Shown here: positions 1-8,086 of the stretch, one piece after another
Numbering within the stretch: the first letter of the stretch is position 1
Layout: each line of letters starts with the position of its first letter
Source of the DNA: RGIG3009 sp964390295
GTDB lineage: Bacteria; Bacillota; Clostridia; Oscillospirales; Acutalibacteraceae
Reading direction: 5' to 3'
Length of the DNA: 64,000 nucleotides
Assembly (NCBI GenBank): GCA_964390295.1
Contig: CAYMHR010000001.1
Coordinates: forward strand, 1 to 64,000
The notes under the pieces: generated by a model
What the model was told of the DNA's origin: nothing
Database searches by the model: none
The model's input: only the letters and a program-made list of their open reading frames with translations
Translations under genes and position numbers: made by a program

Positions 1-56
1 TCTCTCCCTCCGTCTTTTGGCTTCGCCAAAATCCACCTCCCTCGTCAGAGGGAGGT
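1..56. repeat. REP-like palindromic repeat, copy R1
   Basis: This is a composite palindrome. It starts with a pyrimidine run (ctccctcc), continues with a small hairpin (ttttggc-ttc-gccaaaa), and ends with a 9-bp hairpin whose arms lie at 35-43 and 48-56 (acctccctc / gagggaggt). The same architecture recurs at 441-492 and 578-630 with a different inner hairpin. It sits just past the 3' end of the DUF559 gene and may extend beyond the window edge. Confidence 0.75.
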
Positions 57-66
57 CGTGTGGGCG

Positions 67-429
67 TTATTTCAAGTTCATTCTGCATTTCACTGCGGCG
101 TCGATGTACCGACATACGCCATCCAAATTGGTATTCAATTCATTATTCGGAATACGCAAAACCTCTACGTCGTACGTTTTCAAAACGTCCGTTCTTTCGC
201 GATCGTAAGCCGTCACGATTTCGTCATAATGCTGTGACCCGTCCAGCTCTACCGCCAGCCGCGCCTTGGCGCAGTAAAAATCGACAATATATTCTCCTAT
301 CGGTTTTTGCCGTTGAAAACGAATCGGGTATTCTCTCAAAAAGCCATACCACAATCGTCTTTCCCATGGAGTCATATTTTTTCGAAGCTCTCTGACCAGA
401 GGAACGTTAGCTTTATTGTAGGTTTTCAT
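67..429 (-). CDS. DUF559 (Vsr-like, PD-(D/E)XK-type) endonuclease-domain protein
   Basis: The product is a 120-residue single-domain protein of the DUF559 family, which is related in fold to very-short-patch-repair and other restriction-like nucleases. The region around VDFYC and AVELDGSQH carries the acidic residues expected of the PD-(D/E)XK core, and the N-terminal block TPWERRLW is typical of the family. The ATG at 427-429 is preferred, because the longer reading frame upstream is only a translation of repeat R2. The purine-rich arm of R2 (ggagggagag on the minus strand) would serve as its ribosome site, although the spacing is rather long. The gene is enclosed by palindromic repeats on both sides. 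The biological role of DUF559 proteins is not established, so nuclease activity is inferred from the fold. Confidence 0.85.
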   Translation of the reverse strand: MKTYNKANVPLVRELRKNMTPWERRLWYGFLREYPIRFQRQKPIGEYIVDFYCAKARLAVELDGSQHYDEIVTAYDRERTDVLKTYDVEVLRIPNNELNTNLDGVCRYIDAAVKCRMNLK

Positions 430-440
430 ACTATTACGTT

Positions 441-492
441 CTCTCCCTCCGTCACCGCCATAGGCGGCGACACCTCCCTCATCAGAGGGAGG
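441..492. repeat. REP-like palindromic repeat, copy R2
   Basis: This is nearly identical to R3 (578-630): ctctccctccgtc, an inner cgcc-ata-ggcg hairpin, then a cctccctc/gagggagg hairpin. It lies directly upstream of the DUF559 start codon, so its arm doubles as the likely Shine-Dalgarno region of that gene. Confidence 0.8.
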
Positions 493-519
493 CATACGGA
501 ACTTGCGCGGACTTTACGT

Positions 520-690
520 GGCTCCCCTTGTCAGGGGAGCTGTCAGCGGCAGCCGACTGAGGGGTAGTCTGCATTGTCTCTCCCTCCGTCACCGCCATAG
601 GCGGCGACACCTCCCTCGTCAGAGGGAGGTTGTAAGAGCCCCCCTCCGAGGGGGCTGGCGGGCGACTGCCCGACTGGGGGAGTTTGGTCG
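520..690. repeat. Cluster of three palindromic repeats (R4, R3, R5)
   Basis: R4 (about 520-568) contains ggctcccc-ttgtca-ggggagc followed by a short gcggc/gccg hairpin and gaggggt. R3 (578-630) is a close copy of R2. R5 (about 637-690) contains gcccccctc-cga-gggggc followed by a gcgggcgactgcccg hairpin and a ggggga end. All share a plan of a G/C-rich outer palindrome beside a shorter inner hairpin, like dispersed REP or MITE-type elements. I see no gene in 430-705. Confidence 0.7.
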
Positions 691-705
691 CTCTATGCAA
701 GGAGC

Positions 706-2358
706 TCACTCCTGCTCTTTCTTCCGTTTTACCTTTTCGCGGTGGGAGATGAAGTACTCGACGATCATCGACGCGCCGACGACCACCACCGCCACGCCGA
801 TCAGCCACAGCGGTTCCGTGCCGGTAGGTTCTTTGTTCACCACGGCCGGAATCACCGGCTCTGCCGCCGCCGTTTGCCAAATACGCAAATAATCGATCTC
901 CATCGGTGCATCGATGCCGCCTGCCAGATACAACACCAACTCCTGCGTATCCAAAATGTCAAACACGCCGTCAAAGCGAATCTCGCCGCTCTGATAATCG
1001 TTGGGCGGGTCCGGCATATCGTCGGCACTGTAGGTCTGATTGAAAATTTCCTCGCCGTCGTAGTAGCCGACGATCTTGCCCTCGACCCACAAAAAGCCCA
1101 GCGTGTGCCAGTCGCCGTCGCCAAATCCGTACTGCTTGGCATTGCTGTTCTTGTACCAGTTCAGGCCGCTCTCGCTCTTTTCCTGCTCGTGCATGGAGAT
1201 GGTGTAATAATCGTCGCCGTAATACTCGATCCAATCCACCTCGACCCAGTGCACGTTCTCACCGGGGGTCTCCAGCCATTTGCCCGTCGGCAACGACCAC
1301 ACCGCCGGCTTGCCCACCTCGTTTTCGGTATTTTTGTCCGGCTTCGGCATCCGAATCCGGAACTCCAAATAGCCGTGGGTGAAGGTGTAGCCCGCCCCGG
1401 TAACCGGGTCCACGTTGCTGGCACCGATGGCATAGGTGCAATCCTCATGTTGGATCGTCATCACGCCGTCCTGCACGAAATAATCGTCGCGCGTCATATC
1501 CGTCTGCGCCCAGCGGCGCGTGACGTACCATTTGTAGCCCTCTTGACCGCCTGCCAGCGTATCCACCGTGTCCAGCGTATCAAAATCGTCGCTGAAGGTC
1601 AGGTTGGTCAGCCCGTACTCCTTCACGATCGCCGCCACCGTCTCGTCTGCCGGAGCCAAGCGGTCGTTCGCCACGCGCAAACCGATCTGGTAGACGTTGT
1701 TCGTCTGCTCGTCCGCCTCCGGCACCGACAGGGTGGGGTTGACGCGCACCGCCATCATGTGATCGCCCTCGACCGCCTTCCATGCGCCCGAAGTCAACGC
1801 CACGGTTTCGCCCGCTTTTACGCCGTCCATGTGCACCAGGCGGAACAGGCGATCCTGTCCGGCGGAAATATCCACGTAAAACGTGCCGGTCACGTCGGCG
1901 GTACCGACGTTTTTCACACGAACCTGGAAGGTCAGCGACGTGCCGGGCGTCACCTGACCGTCACCGCCCGTCCACAGCAACGATTCCACGGCGAGGTCGG
2001 CATCCGATTCCGCCTCCTCCGCCACCGTGACCTCGCAGGTGTCGTTCAGCTCGCCCACGGTGACGGTGACGGTGGCTTTGCCCTTCGCCACGCCGGTGAC
2101 AACGCCGTCCTCCACGGTGACGACGGCTTCGTTATCGGAGCTCCACACGGCGTCGCTCATATCCGCCTTGACCGGCAACGGCTGTGCCTTTAGCCGAAAC
2201 GACGACCCGGCACGCAACGTCAGCGCATCGCGGCTCAGCTCCACGCTTTCCGCCGCCACCGCTTCTTCGGCAAACGCCGACGGCACGCCGACGCACGCCA
2301 GCATCATCGCCAGCGCCACCGCCGCGCAACGCGTCAACCACCGTTTTGCTCTGCTCAC
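706..2358 (-). CDS. Surface-anchored GH16-family protein with Ig-like (BIG2) and CARDB domains
   Basis: This is a 550-residue secreted protein. Residues 1-30 form a signal peptide ending near SAFA. Residues about 38-112 look like a bacterial Ig-like BIG2 domain, about 118-230 like a CARDB domain (ending in a TNNVYQIGLRV-type motif), and about 245-495 like a GH16 laminarinase/agarase-type jelly roll. A hydrophobic helix near 515-535 and a Lys/Arg-rich tail then give a C-terminal membrane anchor. The GH16 active-site pattern ExDxxE is present as E373-V-D375-W-I-E378, so catalysis is plausible. The GTG start (2356-2358) follows GAGGAGG with a 7-base spacer. It probably acts on a beta-glucan or galactan outside the cell, but the substrate cannot be read from the sequence. 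Two other GH16 proteins occur at 25-26 kb and 32-33 kb. Confidence 0.88.
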   Translation of the reverse strand: MSRAKRWLTRCAAVALAMMLACVGVPSAFAEEAVAAESVELSRDALTLRAGSSFRLKAQPLPVKADMSDAVWSSDNEAVVTVEDGVVTGVAKGKATVTVTVGELNDTCEVTVAEEAESDADLAVESLLWTGGDGQVTPGTSLTFQVRVKNVGTADVTGTFYVDISAGQDRLFRLVHMDGVKAGETVALTSGAWKAVEGDHMMAVRVNPTLSVPEADEQTNNVYQIGLRVANDRLAPADETVAAIVKEYGLTNLTFSDDFDTLDTVDTLAGGQEGYKWYVTRRWAQTDMTRDDYFVQDGVMTIQHEDCTYAIGASNVDPVTGAGYTFTHGYLEFRIRMPKPDKNTENEVGKPAVWSLPTGKWLETPGENVHWVEVDWIEYYGDDYYTISMHEQEKSESGLNWYKNSNAKQYGFGDGDWHTLGFLWVEGKIVGYYDGEEIFNQTYSADDMPDPPNDYQSGEIRFDGVFDILDTQELVLYLAGGIDAPMEIDYLRIWQTAAAEPVIPAVVNKEPTGTEPLWLIGVAVVVVGASMIVEYFISHREKVKRKKEQE

Positions 2359-2395
2359 GTTGATTCCTCCTCATATATATACCGATAAATATATA

Positions 2396-2421
2396 GGACG
2401 GTACGACTGCTCGTACCGTCC
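2396..2421 (-). terminator. Inverted repeat between the histidine phosphatase and GH16 genes
   Basis: An 11-bp perfect stem (ggacggtacga / tcgtaccgtcc) has a 4-base loop. On the minus strand it is followed by a T/A-rich stretch (tatatattt), so it may weakly terminate the upstream phosphatase gene. Its position in the GH16 leader also allows a role as an operator or mRNA structure. Confidence 0.5.
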
Positions 2422-2498
2422 CCCGTTTCTCCGGAACTTGCAGGAATATTGTAGCATACTCGCCGCACGCCGTCAAGCGGTGCCCGACGGCACCGCTC

Positions 2499-3134
2499 TT
2501 AAATCGTATGAGGTAGCTCCGTGACCAGCGCGCCCAAATGCTCGGTGATGCCGGCGCGAACCACGCGAAACCGGCCATTTTCGCACGCGACCTCCGTTAC
2601 CGAGGCGTTGGGCGTCCACGGAATCCGTTGCATGGCCGCCACGCTTCCCTGCTCCCACAGCGCCAGCAACGATCGGATGATGCCACCGTGCGAGGCGACG
2701 GCGATTGTTTGGCCGCCGTGACGCTCCGCCAGCCGCCGCAGCGCCTCCTGCGCTCGTGCAGCGGCTCCCTCCACGCTTTCGCCGTTTGGGAAGCACACCC
2801 GACCGATATCGGTTTTCCACAGGCGGAACTGCTCCGGGTCTCGCTCCGGTAGCTCGGTAAACGGCATGCCTTCCCAATCACCGGCGTGAATCTCGCGCAC
2901 TCCCGGCTCCGGGATGACCGCCAGCCCGTGCTCCTGTGCGGTGGGGCGCAAGGTATCGGTGGCACGAGATAAATCGGAGGCGTACACCGCGTCGAGCGCG
3001 ACGTTGCGGAAAAACGCCGCCACGCAACGCGCCTGTTCCCGGCCCAGCTCGGTCAGCGGCGCATCGATCTGCCCGGCGAAGTAGCCCAGACGGTTGGATT
3101 CGCTCTCGCCGTGACGAATTAAATACAGCTTCAT
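2499..3134 (-). CDS. Histidine phosphatase family protein (phosphoglycerate-mutase-like)
   Basis: This 211-residue protein opens with the phosphohistidine motif LIRHGESESN (catalytic His at residue 8). It has TELGREQA and a second catalytic histidine in VASHGGIIR, so it is a complete branch-1 histidine phosphatase. Family members include cofactor-dependent phosphoglycerate mutases, alpha-ribazole phosphatase (CobC) and broad phosphatases. The length and the FAGQIDAPLTELG segment resemble the CobC/GpmB-type phosphatases more than glycolytic mutase, but no cobalamin gene is nearby, so the substrate is left open. The ATG at 3132-3134 follows a GAGGA-type site. The gene is divergent from tRNA-Lys. 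Confidence 0.88.
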   Translation of the reverse strand: MKLYLIRHGESESNRLGYFAGQIDAPLTELGREQARCVAAFFRNVALDAVYASDLSRATDTLRPTAQEHGLAVIPEPGVREIHAGDWEGMPFTELPERDPEQFRLWKTDIGRVCFPNGESVEGAAARAQEALRRLAERHGGQTIAVASHGGIIRSLLALWEQGSVAAMQRIPWTPNASVTEVACENGRFRVVRAGITEHLGALVTELPHTI

Positions 3135-3165
3135 TGGTTTTTCCTCGGCTTCCTACAAATTCTTC

Positions 3166-3194
3166 TTGACAATTGGCGAACAGTTGGCTATAAT
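3166..3194 (+). promoter_or_regulatory. Promoter of tRNA-Lys
   Basis: TTGACA at 3166-3171 and TATAAT at 3189-3194 are separated by exactly 17 bases. This is a perfect sigma-A-type promoter, and it ends 17 bases before the tRNA. Confidence 0.93.
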
Positions 3195-3211
3195 AGCATA
3201 GCAACGTATGT

Positions 3212-3287
3212 GAACCATTAGCTCAGTTGGCAGAGCACCTGACTTTTAATCAGGGTGTCCGGGGTTCGAATCCCCGATGGTTCACCA
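3212..3287 (+). tRNA. tRNA-Lys (anticodon UUU)
   Basis: A full cloverleaf can be drawn. The acceptor stem is gaaccat/atggttc, and the D-stem is gctc/gagc. The anticodon stem is cctga/tcagg around loop cttttaa with anticodon TTT at 3245-3247. The T-arm is cggggttcgaatccccg, the discriminator base is A, and the CCA end is encoded at 3285-3287. Confidence 0.97.
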
Positions 3288-3288
3288 C

Positions 3289-3360
3289 ACCTGCGGTGGG
3301 CATGTCGCGCATCGCAGGTTTTCCTTTTTTCAAATTTATTGCCGCTTGGCGGCTTTTTTT
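3289..3360 (+). terminator. Tandem terminators after tRNA-Lys
   Basis: The first hairpin pairs acctgcg (3289-3295) with cgcaggt (3313-3319) and is followed by a T-rich tail. The second, stronger one is gccgc-ttg-gcggc (3341-3353) followed by seven T residues. Confidence 0.85.
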
Positions 3361-3411
3361 GGTTCCTCACGGATTATACCCCTTTTTCGGACAAAAAGCA
3401 ACAAGAAACCG

Positions 3412-3440
3412 TTGACATTTCTTTTCAAAAAGTTTACAAT
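3412..3440 (+). promoter_or_regulatory. Promoter of xpt and the nucleoside importer genes
   Basis: TTGACA (3412-3417) and TACAAT (3435-3440) are 17 bases apart. Transcription would start near 3447, about 25 bases before the xpt GTG codon. That leaves no room for a purine riboswitch. Confidence 0.85.
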
Positions 3441-3471
3441 AAGTTTATCATTATACTGGAGTGAGTATTTC

Positions 3472-4047
3472 GTGAAATTGTTGGAGGATCGCATCCTGCG
3501 CGACGGACAATTCCTGCCGGGTAACGTACTCAAGGTGGACAGCTTCTTGAATCACCAGATCGACGTCGGCTTCGTTTGCCGGCTTGGTCAGGAGTTCGAA
3601 CGCCTGTTTCACGACGCCGGCGTCACCAAAATCCTCACCATCGAAGCCTCCGGTATCGGCATCGCCTGCCTCACGGCGCAGTATTTCGGCGTGCCGGTCG
3701 TCTTTGCCAAAAAATCCAAAACCACCAACATTTTCGGTGACGTTTACACCGCCTCGGTGGATTCTTATACCCACGGCACCACCAGTCAGATCATCGTCTC
3801 CCGTCGTTTTTTGCAGCCGGAGGATCGCGTGCTCATCATCGACGATTTCCTTGCCAACGGACAAGCTCTGAACGGGCTGATCCAGGTGGCGGAAAGCGCC
3901 GGCGCCACGGTGGTGGGCGCGGGTATTGTCATTGAAAAGGCATTTCAGCCCGGCGGCGATCTGATTCGCGGCCGCGGCGTGCGAGTGGAATCGCTGGCGC
4001 GAATCGCCTCCATGGACGGCGAGCACATCACCTTCGTTCAGGAATAA
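3472..4047 (+). CDS. xpt: Xanthine phosphoribosyltransferase
   Basis: The 191-residue protein converts xanthine plus PRPP to XMP in purine salvage. It has the PRPP-binding motif VLIIDDFLANGQA and the Xpt-specific stretches LRDGQFLPGNVLKVDSF and ASGIGIA, at the family's usual length. The start is taken as GTG at 3472, 10 bases after ggag, because this gives the canonical N-terminus; the frame is open further upstream but overlaps the tRNA terminators. It is directly followed by a BMP-type nucleoside ABC importer, which fits uptake and salvage of purines as one unit. Confidence 0.95.
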   Translation: MKLLEDRILRDGQFLPGNVLKVDSFLNHQIDVGFVCRLGQEFERLFHDAGVTKILTIEASGIGIACLTAQYFGVPVVFAKKSKTTNIFGDVYTASVDSYTHGTTSQIIVSRRFLQPEDRVLIIDDFLANGQALNGLIQVAESAGATVVGAGIVIEKAFQPGGDLIRGRGVRVESLARIASMDGEHITFVQE

Positions 4048-4106
4048 GAGGGGTTACATTGCCGCCTCGTGCGGCTGTAATAAAAAGAAATACGGAGGAG
4101 AAACAC

Positions 4107-5300
4107 ATGAAAAAAATTCTGGCACTGGTTCTGGTTGCGGTCATGGTCATCGGCATGGGATTAACCCTGGGTGGCTGCAGCGACAGCAAAAAGAGCGACC
4201 TGAAGGTCGGCTTCATCTTCTTGCACGATGAAAACTCGACCTACGACAAGAACTTCATCGAAGCTGCTCAGGCCGCCTGCAAGGAAATGGGCGTCACGAT
4301 GGTTTCCAAGACCCAGATTCCCGAATCCAACAAGGCGTACGAGGCCGCTAAGGACCTCATCGAAACCGACGGTTGCGACATCATCTTTGCCGACAGCTTC
4401 GGTCACGAGTCCTTCCTGATGAAGGCCGCCGAGGAGTATCCGGACGTGCAGTTCTGCCACGCCACCGGTACCCAGGCTCACACCAGCGGTCTGTCTAACT
4501 TCCACAATGCGTTTGCTCACATCTATCAGGGTCGTTATCTGGCGGGCATTGTCGCCGGCATGAAGCTCAACGAGATGATCGCGAACGGTGAGTTCACCGC
4601 GGAAGAAGCCAAGATGGGCTACGTCGGCGCCTTCACCTTTGCCGAAGTGATTTCCGGTTACACCTCTTTCTATCTGGGTGCCAAGTCGGTTTGCCCCAGC
4701 GTGAAGATGGACGTTCGTTTCACCGGCAGCTGGTACGACGAGCAGCTCGAAAAGGAAGCCGCTCAGGCGCTGATCGACGGCGGCTGCAAGCTCATCAGCC
4801 AGCACGCCGACTCCATGGGTGCTCCGACTGCCTGCGAAAAGGCCGGCGTTCCCAACGTGTCCTATAACGGCTCCACCGCTTCGGCTTGCCCCGAAACCTT
4901 CCTGATCTCCTCCCGCATCAACTGGGTACCGTACTTCCAGTACATGATCCAGTGCGTACAGGACGGCAAAGCGATCGACACCGACTGGGCGGGCACGCTG
5001 GAGAGCGACTCCGTTATGCTGACCGATCTCGGCAAGAACGTGGCCGACGGCACCGCTGAAAAGCTGCAGGAAGTCAAGGCTCAACTCAACGACGGCACGC
5101 TGAACGTGTTCGACACCAAGAACTTCACCGTCGGTGGTGAAACGCTGTCCTCCTACAAGGCGGACGTAGACTTCGATGCCTATTATACCAAGGATACCGA
5201 GGTCATCGAAAACGGCGTGTTCTACGAATCCAAGCATCGTTCCGGCCCGTACTTCGATCTGCGGATCGACGGTATCAGCCTGCTGAACGAAAAGTACTAA
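4107..5300 (+). CDS. BMP-family nucleoside-binding lipoprotein of an ABC importer
   Basis: This 397-residue lipoprotein is the extracytoplasmic receptor of a nucleoside (purine-type) ABC importer. A lysine-start signal peptide ends in the lipobox LGGC, predicting lipid attachment to the cysteine at about residue 24. The remainder matches the BMP/PnrA family, with a substrate fold opening KVGFIFLHDENSTYDKNF and the later GHESF and AGIVAGMKLNEM regions. The ATG at 4107 has a GGAGGAG site 6 bases upstream. It lies between xpt and the matching ATPase and permease genes. A strong hairpin follows the gene and probably lowers expression of the transporter core relative to the receptor. Confidence 0.93.
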   Translation: MKKILALVLVAVMVIGMGLTLGGCSDSKKSDLKVGFIFLHDENSTYDKNFIEAAQAACKEMGVTMVSKTQIPESNKAYEAAKDLIETDGCDIIFADSFGHESFLMKAAEEYPDVQFCHATGTQAHTSGLSNFHNAFAHIYQGRYLAGIVAGMKLNEMIANGEFTAEEAKMGYVGAFTFAEVISGYTSFYLGAKSVCPSVKMDVRFTGSWYDEQLEKEAAQALIDGGCKLISQHADSMGAPTACEKAGVPNVSYNGSTASACPETFLISSRINWVPYFQYMIQCVQDGKAIDTDWAGTLESDSVMLTDLGKNVADGTAEKLQEVKAQLNDGTLNVFDTKNFTVGGETLSSYKADVDFDAYYTKDTEVIENGVFYESKHRSGPYFDLRIDGISLLNEKY

Positions 5301-5308
5301 TTGCACCT

Positions 5309-5348
5309 GAGTAAGGCGGGGCGCCAAACCGCCCCGCCTTACTCTTTT
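5309..5348 (+). terminator. Strong hairpin terminator between receptor and transporter core genes
   Basis: A perfect 15-bp stem (5309-5323 with 5330-5344) closes a 6-base loop and is followed by TTTT. It sits inside what would otherwise be one operon. Confidence 0.85.
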
Positions 5349-5371
5349 CGTAAAACCGTAGTTCTGAACAG

Positions 5372-5393
5372 TGCGTTATCGACGGATAACGCA
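5372..5393. promoter_or_regulatory. Inverted repeat upstream of the nucleoside ATPase gene (possible operator)
   Basis: The arms tgcgttatc and gataacgca (9 bp) flank a 4-base centre, 32 bases before the GTG start. It may be a repressor operator or a small mRNA hairpin. No clear -35/-10 pair is seen beside it. Confidence 0.45.
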
Positions 5394-5424
5394 GTTTTGA
5401 GAATTATACAGAGGAGGGGACACG

Positions 5425-6969
5425 GTGGCACCCACACCTGCAATCCAACTGAAAGCAATCACCAAAACCTTCGGCAAGGTCGTTGCGAACAAAAACGTCA
5501 ATCTCTCCGCCTACCGCGGTGAGATTCTGTCCGTTTTGGGCGAAAACGGCAGCGGAAAAACCACGCTGATGAACATGATCGCCGGCATTTACTTTCCCGA
5601 CGAGGGCGAAATCCTCATCGACGGCGAACCGGCGGTGATCGCTTCTCCCAAGGATGCCTTTGACTACAAAATCGGAATGATTCACCAGCACTTTAAGCTG
5701 GTCGACGTGTTTTCGGCAACGGAAAATATCGTGCTTGGTCTGAACGACAGCAAGAGCTTTGACCTGAAAAAAGCCAACGTCCAGGTGCGCGATATTTGCG
5801 AGCGCTATGGCTTCGACGTCAATCCCACCCAAAAGATTTACACCATGTCGGTTTCGGAAAAGCAGACGGTGGAAATCATCAAGGTGTTGTATCGCGGCGC
5901 GGATATTCTGATTTTGGACGAGCCGACCGCCGTGCTAACACCACAGGAAACGCAAAAGCTGTTTGCCATCCTGCGCCGTATGCGCGACGACGGTAAGGCA
6001 ATCATCATCATCACCCATAAGTTGCACGAGGTGCTGTCGTTGTCCGACCGCGTTGCAGTGCTCCGCAAGGGCGAATACGTCGGCACCGTGAATACCGCCG
6101 AAACCTCCGAAGCCGAGCTGACCGAAATGATGGTGGGCAAAAAGGTAAACCTGAACATCGATCGCAGTGAACCGAAGAACCCTGTCGACCGGCTGATCGT
6201 GAAGGACGTTACCTGCATCAACCGTCAGGGCGTGTGCGTGCTGGACGACGTGTCCTTTACCGCCCGCTCCGGCGAAATTCTGGGCATTGCCGGCATTGCC
6301 GGTTCGGGTCAGCGCGAATTACTGGAAGCCATCGCCGGCTTGCAACGCCTGACGGAGGGCGATATTTTCTACCACGATCCCAAAACCGACACGGTGGAGG
6401 ACCTGCGTAACAAAACGCCGCTTCAAATCCGCGAGCTGGGCGTGCGCCTGTCCTTCGTTCCGGAGGATCGTTTGGGCATGGGTCTGGTCGGCAATATGGA
6501 TATTGTCGATAACATGATGCTCCGCAGCTATCGCAAGGGACGCTCCGCCTTCCTGCAGCGCAAGGCGCCGCGTGATTTGGCGGATAAAATTATCGACGAC
6601 CTGCAGGTCGTCACCCCCGACGTTCATACCCCCGTGCGCCGTCTGTCAGGCGGCAACGTGCAAAAGGTGCTGGTCGGCCGTGAAATCGCCGCCTCCCCCA
6701 CCGTGCTGATGGCGGCGTACCCCGTGCGTGGGCTGGACATTAACTCGTCCTATACCATCTACAACCTGCTCAATCAGCAAAAGGAAAACGGCGTTGCCGT
6801 GATTTTCGTCGGTGAGGATTTGGACGTGCTGTTGGAGCTGTGCGATCGTATTTTGGTCATCGGTTCCGGACGCATCACCGGCGTAGTCGATGCCCGTACC
6901 ACCACCAAAGAAGAAATCGGTCTGCTGATGACCAAAGGACACGTGGAAGGAGATGAGCCGAATGAGTGA
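5425..6969 (+). CDS. Nucleoside ABC importer ATP-binding protein (two ATPase domains)
   Basis: This 514-residue protein has two ABC domains in tandem, as in the RbsA/YufO type. Domain 1 has Walker A GENGSGKTT near residue 40 and Walker B ILDEPTAVLTPQE, with a degenerate signature around SVSEKQTVEI. Domain 2 has the signature LSGGNVQK, but its Walker A region is GIAGSGQRE (no lysine) and its Walker B lacks the catalytic acid (MAAYPVRGLD). This asymmetry is normal for the family, so one site hydrolyses ATP. The GTG start at 5425 follows GAGGAGGGGA. The gene overlaps the next permease gene by 8 bases, indicating translational coupling. Confidence 0.94.
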   Translation: MAPTPAIQLKAITKTFGKVVANKNVNLSAYRGEILSVLGENGSGKTTLMNMIAGIYFPDEGEILIDGEPAVIASPKDAFDYKIGMIHQHFKLVDVFSATENIVLGLNDSKSFDLKKANVQVRDICERYGFDVNPTQKIYTMSVSEKQTVEIIKVLYRGADILILDEPTAVLTPQETQKLFAILRRMRDDGKAIIIITHKLHEVLSLSDRVAVLRKGEYVGTVNTAETSEAELTEMMVGKKVNLNIDRSEPKNPVDRLIVKDVTCINRQGVCVLDDVSFTARSGEILGIAGIAGSGQRELLEAIAGLQRLTEGDIFYHDPKTDTVEDLRNKTPLQIRELGVRLSFVPEDRLGMGLVGNMDIVDNMMLRSYRKGRSAFLQRKAPRDLADKIIDDLQVVTPDVHTPVRRLSGGNVQKVLVGREIAASPTVLMAAYPVRGLDINSSYTIYNLLNQQKENGVAVIFVGEDLDVLLELCDRILVIGSGRITGVVDARTTTKEEIGLLMTKGHVEGDEPNE

Positions 6970-8086
6970 ACCAGCTGTGAAAAAACAGCATCGCGAGCCG
7001 CTACTGCACGTCGCGAAGCGTGACGAGATGTCGGGACAGCGTGCCTGGAGTATTCGCCTGATAACCATCGTGGTGACGTTGCTGTTGATCGGCGTACTTT
7101 CCACCGTGTTGACCAAAGGAAACTTCCTTGACATTTACGAAACGATGTTTCTCGGTGCCTTCGGCCGTCTGCTGGAGGGGCGCACCAGTACGCTATGGTC
7201 CTTTCTCCAGGATACCGCCATTTTGCTTTGCCTGGCACTGGCGGTGGCTCCTGCCTTCAAAATGCGGTTTTGGAATTGCGGCGCCGAAGGACAGGCACTG
7301 GCAGGCGGTCTGGCCGCCATCGTGTGCATGATGCACCTCAGCGACGTTCTTCCGAACGGCTTGTTGATCCCCGTGGTCATTCTTGCCAGCATTGCCGCCG
7401 GTGCTCTGTGGGGCGTCATCCCTGCGATCTTCAAAGCACAGTACGGCACCAACGAAACGCTGTTTACACTGATGATGAACTACATCATCACGCAAATCGT
7501 TTCATACTACGTCGGTATGTCCAGCGGCGGCTCACAGGTCATCCAGCCCGTGGAAACCGGCGCTCTGCCCGTCATCGGCAACCAGCCGTATCTGCTGAAT
7601 ATTTTGGTTGTCGCCGTGCTGACCGTTATCATGGCAGTATATCTCAAGTACAGCAAACAGGGCTATGAAATCACCGTGGTTGGCGAAAGCCAAAATACCG
7701 CTCGCTACGTCGGCATTAACGTAAAAAAGGTCATGATCCGTACCATGCTGATCTCCGGCGCGGTCTGTGGCGTCGCCGGTATGCTGCTAGTGGCAGGCAC
7801 CGACCACTCCATCAACACCGACACCGTCGGTGGACAGGGCTTTACCGCCATCATGATCGCGTGGCTGGGGCAACTGAATCCCTATATTATGGTTTTGATG
7901 TCCGCTCTGCTCACCTTCTTAACGCGCGGTACGGCCAAGGTTGCCAACAACGCCGTGCCCATGCTGGATGCTTCGTTTTCCGATATTACTGCCGGCATCA
8001 TGATTCTGGCACTAGTTGGCTGTGAATTCCTGATTCACTACACCGTCAGACTTCGTCGTACCAAAAAGGAGGGAACTGCCGTATGA
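6962..8086 (+). CDS. Nucleoside ABC importer permease, first subunit (YufP-like)
   Basis: This 374-residue polytopic membrane protein of the BPD-transp-2 family forms half of the nucleoside channel. Hydrophobic segments run through most of the sequence after a 35-residue cytosolic start, and the GAEGQALAGGLAA motif is typical of this permease class. Two ATG codons are possible (6953 and 6962). The second is preferred because the first directly abuts the GGAG site, whereas 6962 lies 9 bases from it. It overlaps the ATPase gene upstream and shares an ATGA overlap with the second permease. Confidence 0.92.
   Translation: MSEPAVKKQHREPLLHVAKRDEMSGQRAWSIRLITIVVTLLLIGVLSTVLTKGNFLDIYETMFLGAFGRLLEGRTSTLWSFLQDTAILLCLALAVAPAFKMRFWNCGAEGQALAGGLAAIVCMMHLSDVLPNGLLIPVVILASIAAGALWGVIPAIFKAQYGTNETLFTLMMNYIITQIVSYYVGMSSGGSQVIQPVETGALPVIGNQPYLLNILVVAVLTVIMAVYLKYSKQGYEITVVGESQNTARYVGINVKKVMIRTMLISGAVCGVAGMLLVAGTDHSINTDTVGGQGFTAIMIAWLGQLNPYIMVLMSALLTFLTRGTAKVANNAVPMLDASFSDITAGIMILALVGCEFLIHYTVRLRRTKKEGTAV

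Noticed and set aside
1..690. CRISPR array
   Set aside because: The repeats are palindromic, differ in inner sequence and are irregularly spaced, with no unique spacers of constant length and no cas genes.
3441..3471. Purine riboswitch ahead of xpt
   Set aside because: The promoter places the transcript start about 25 bases before the GTG codon, too short for an aptamer, and the conserved core is not seen upstream.
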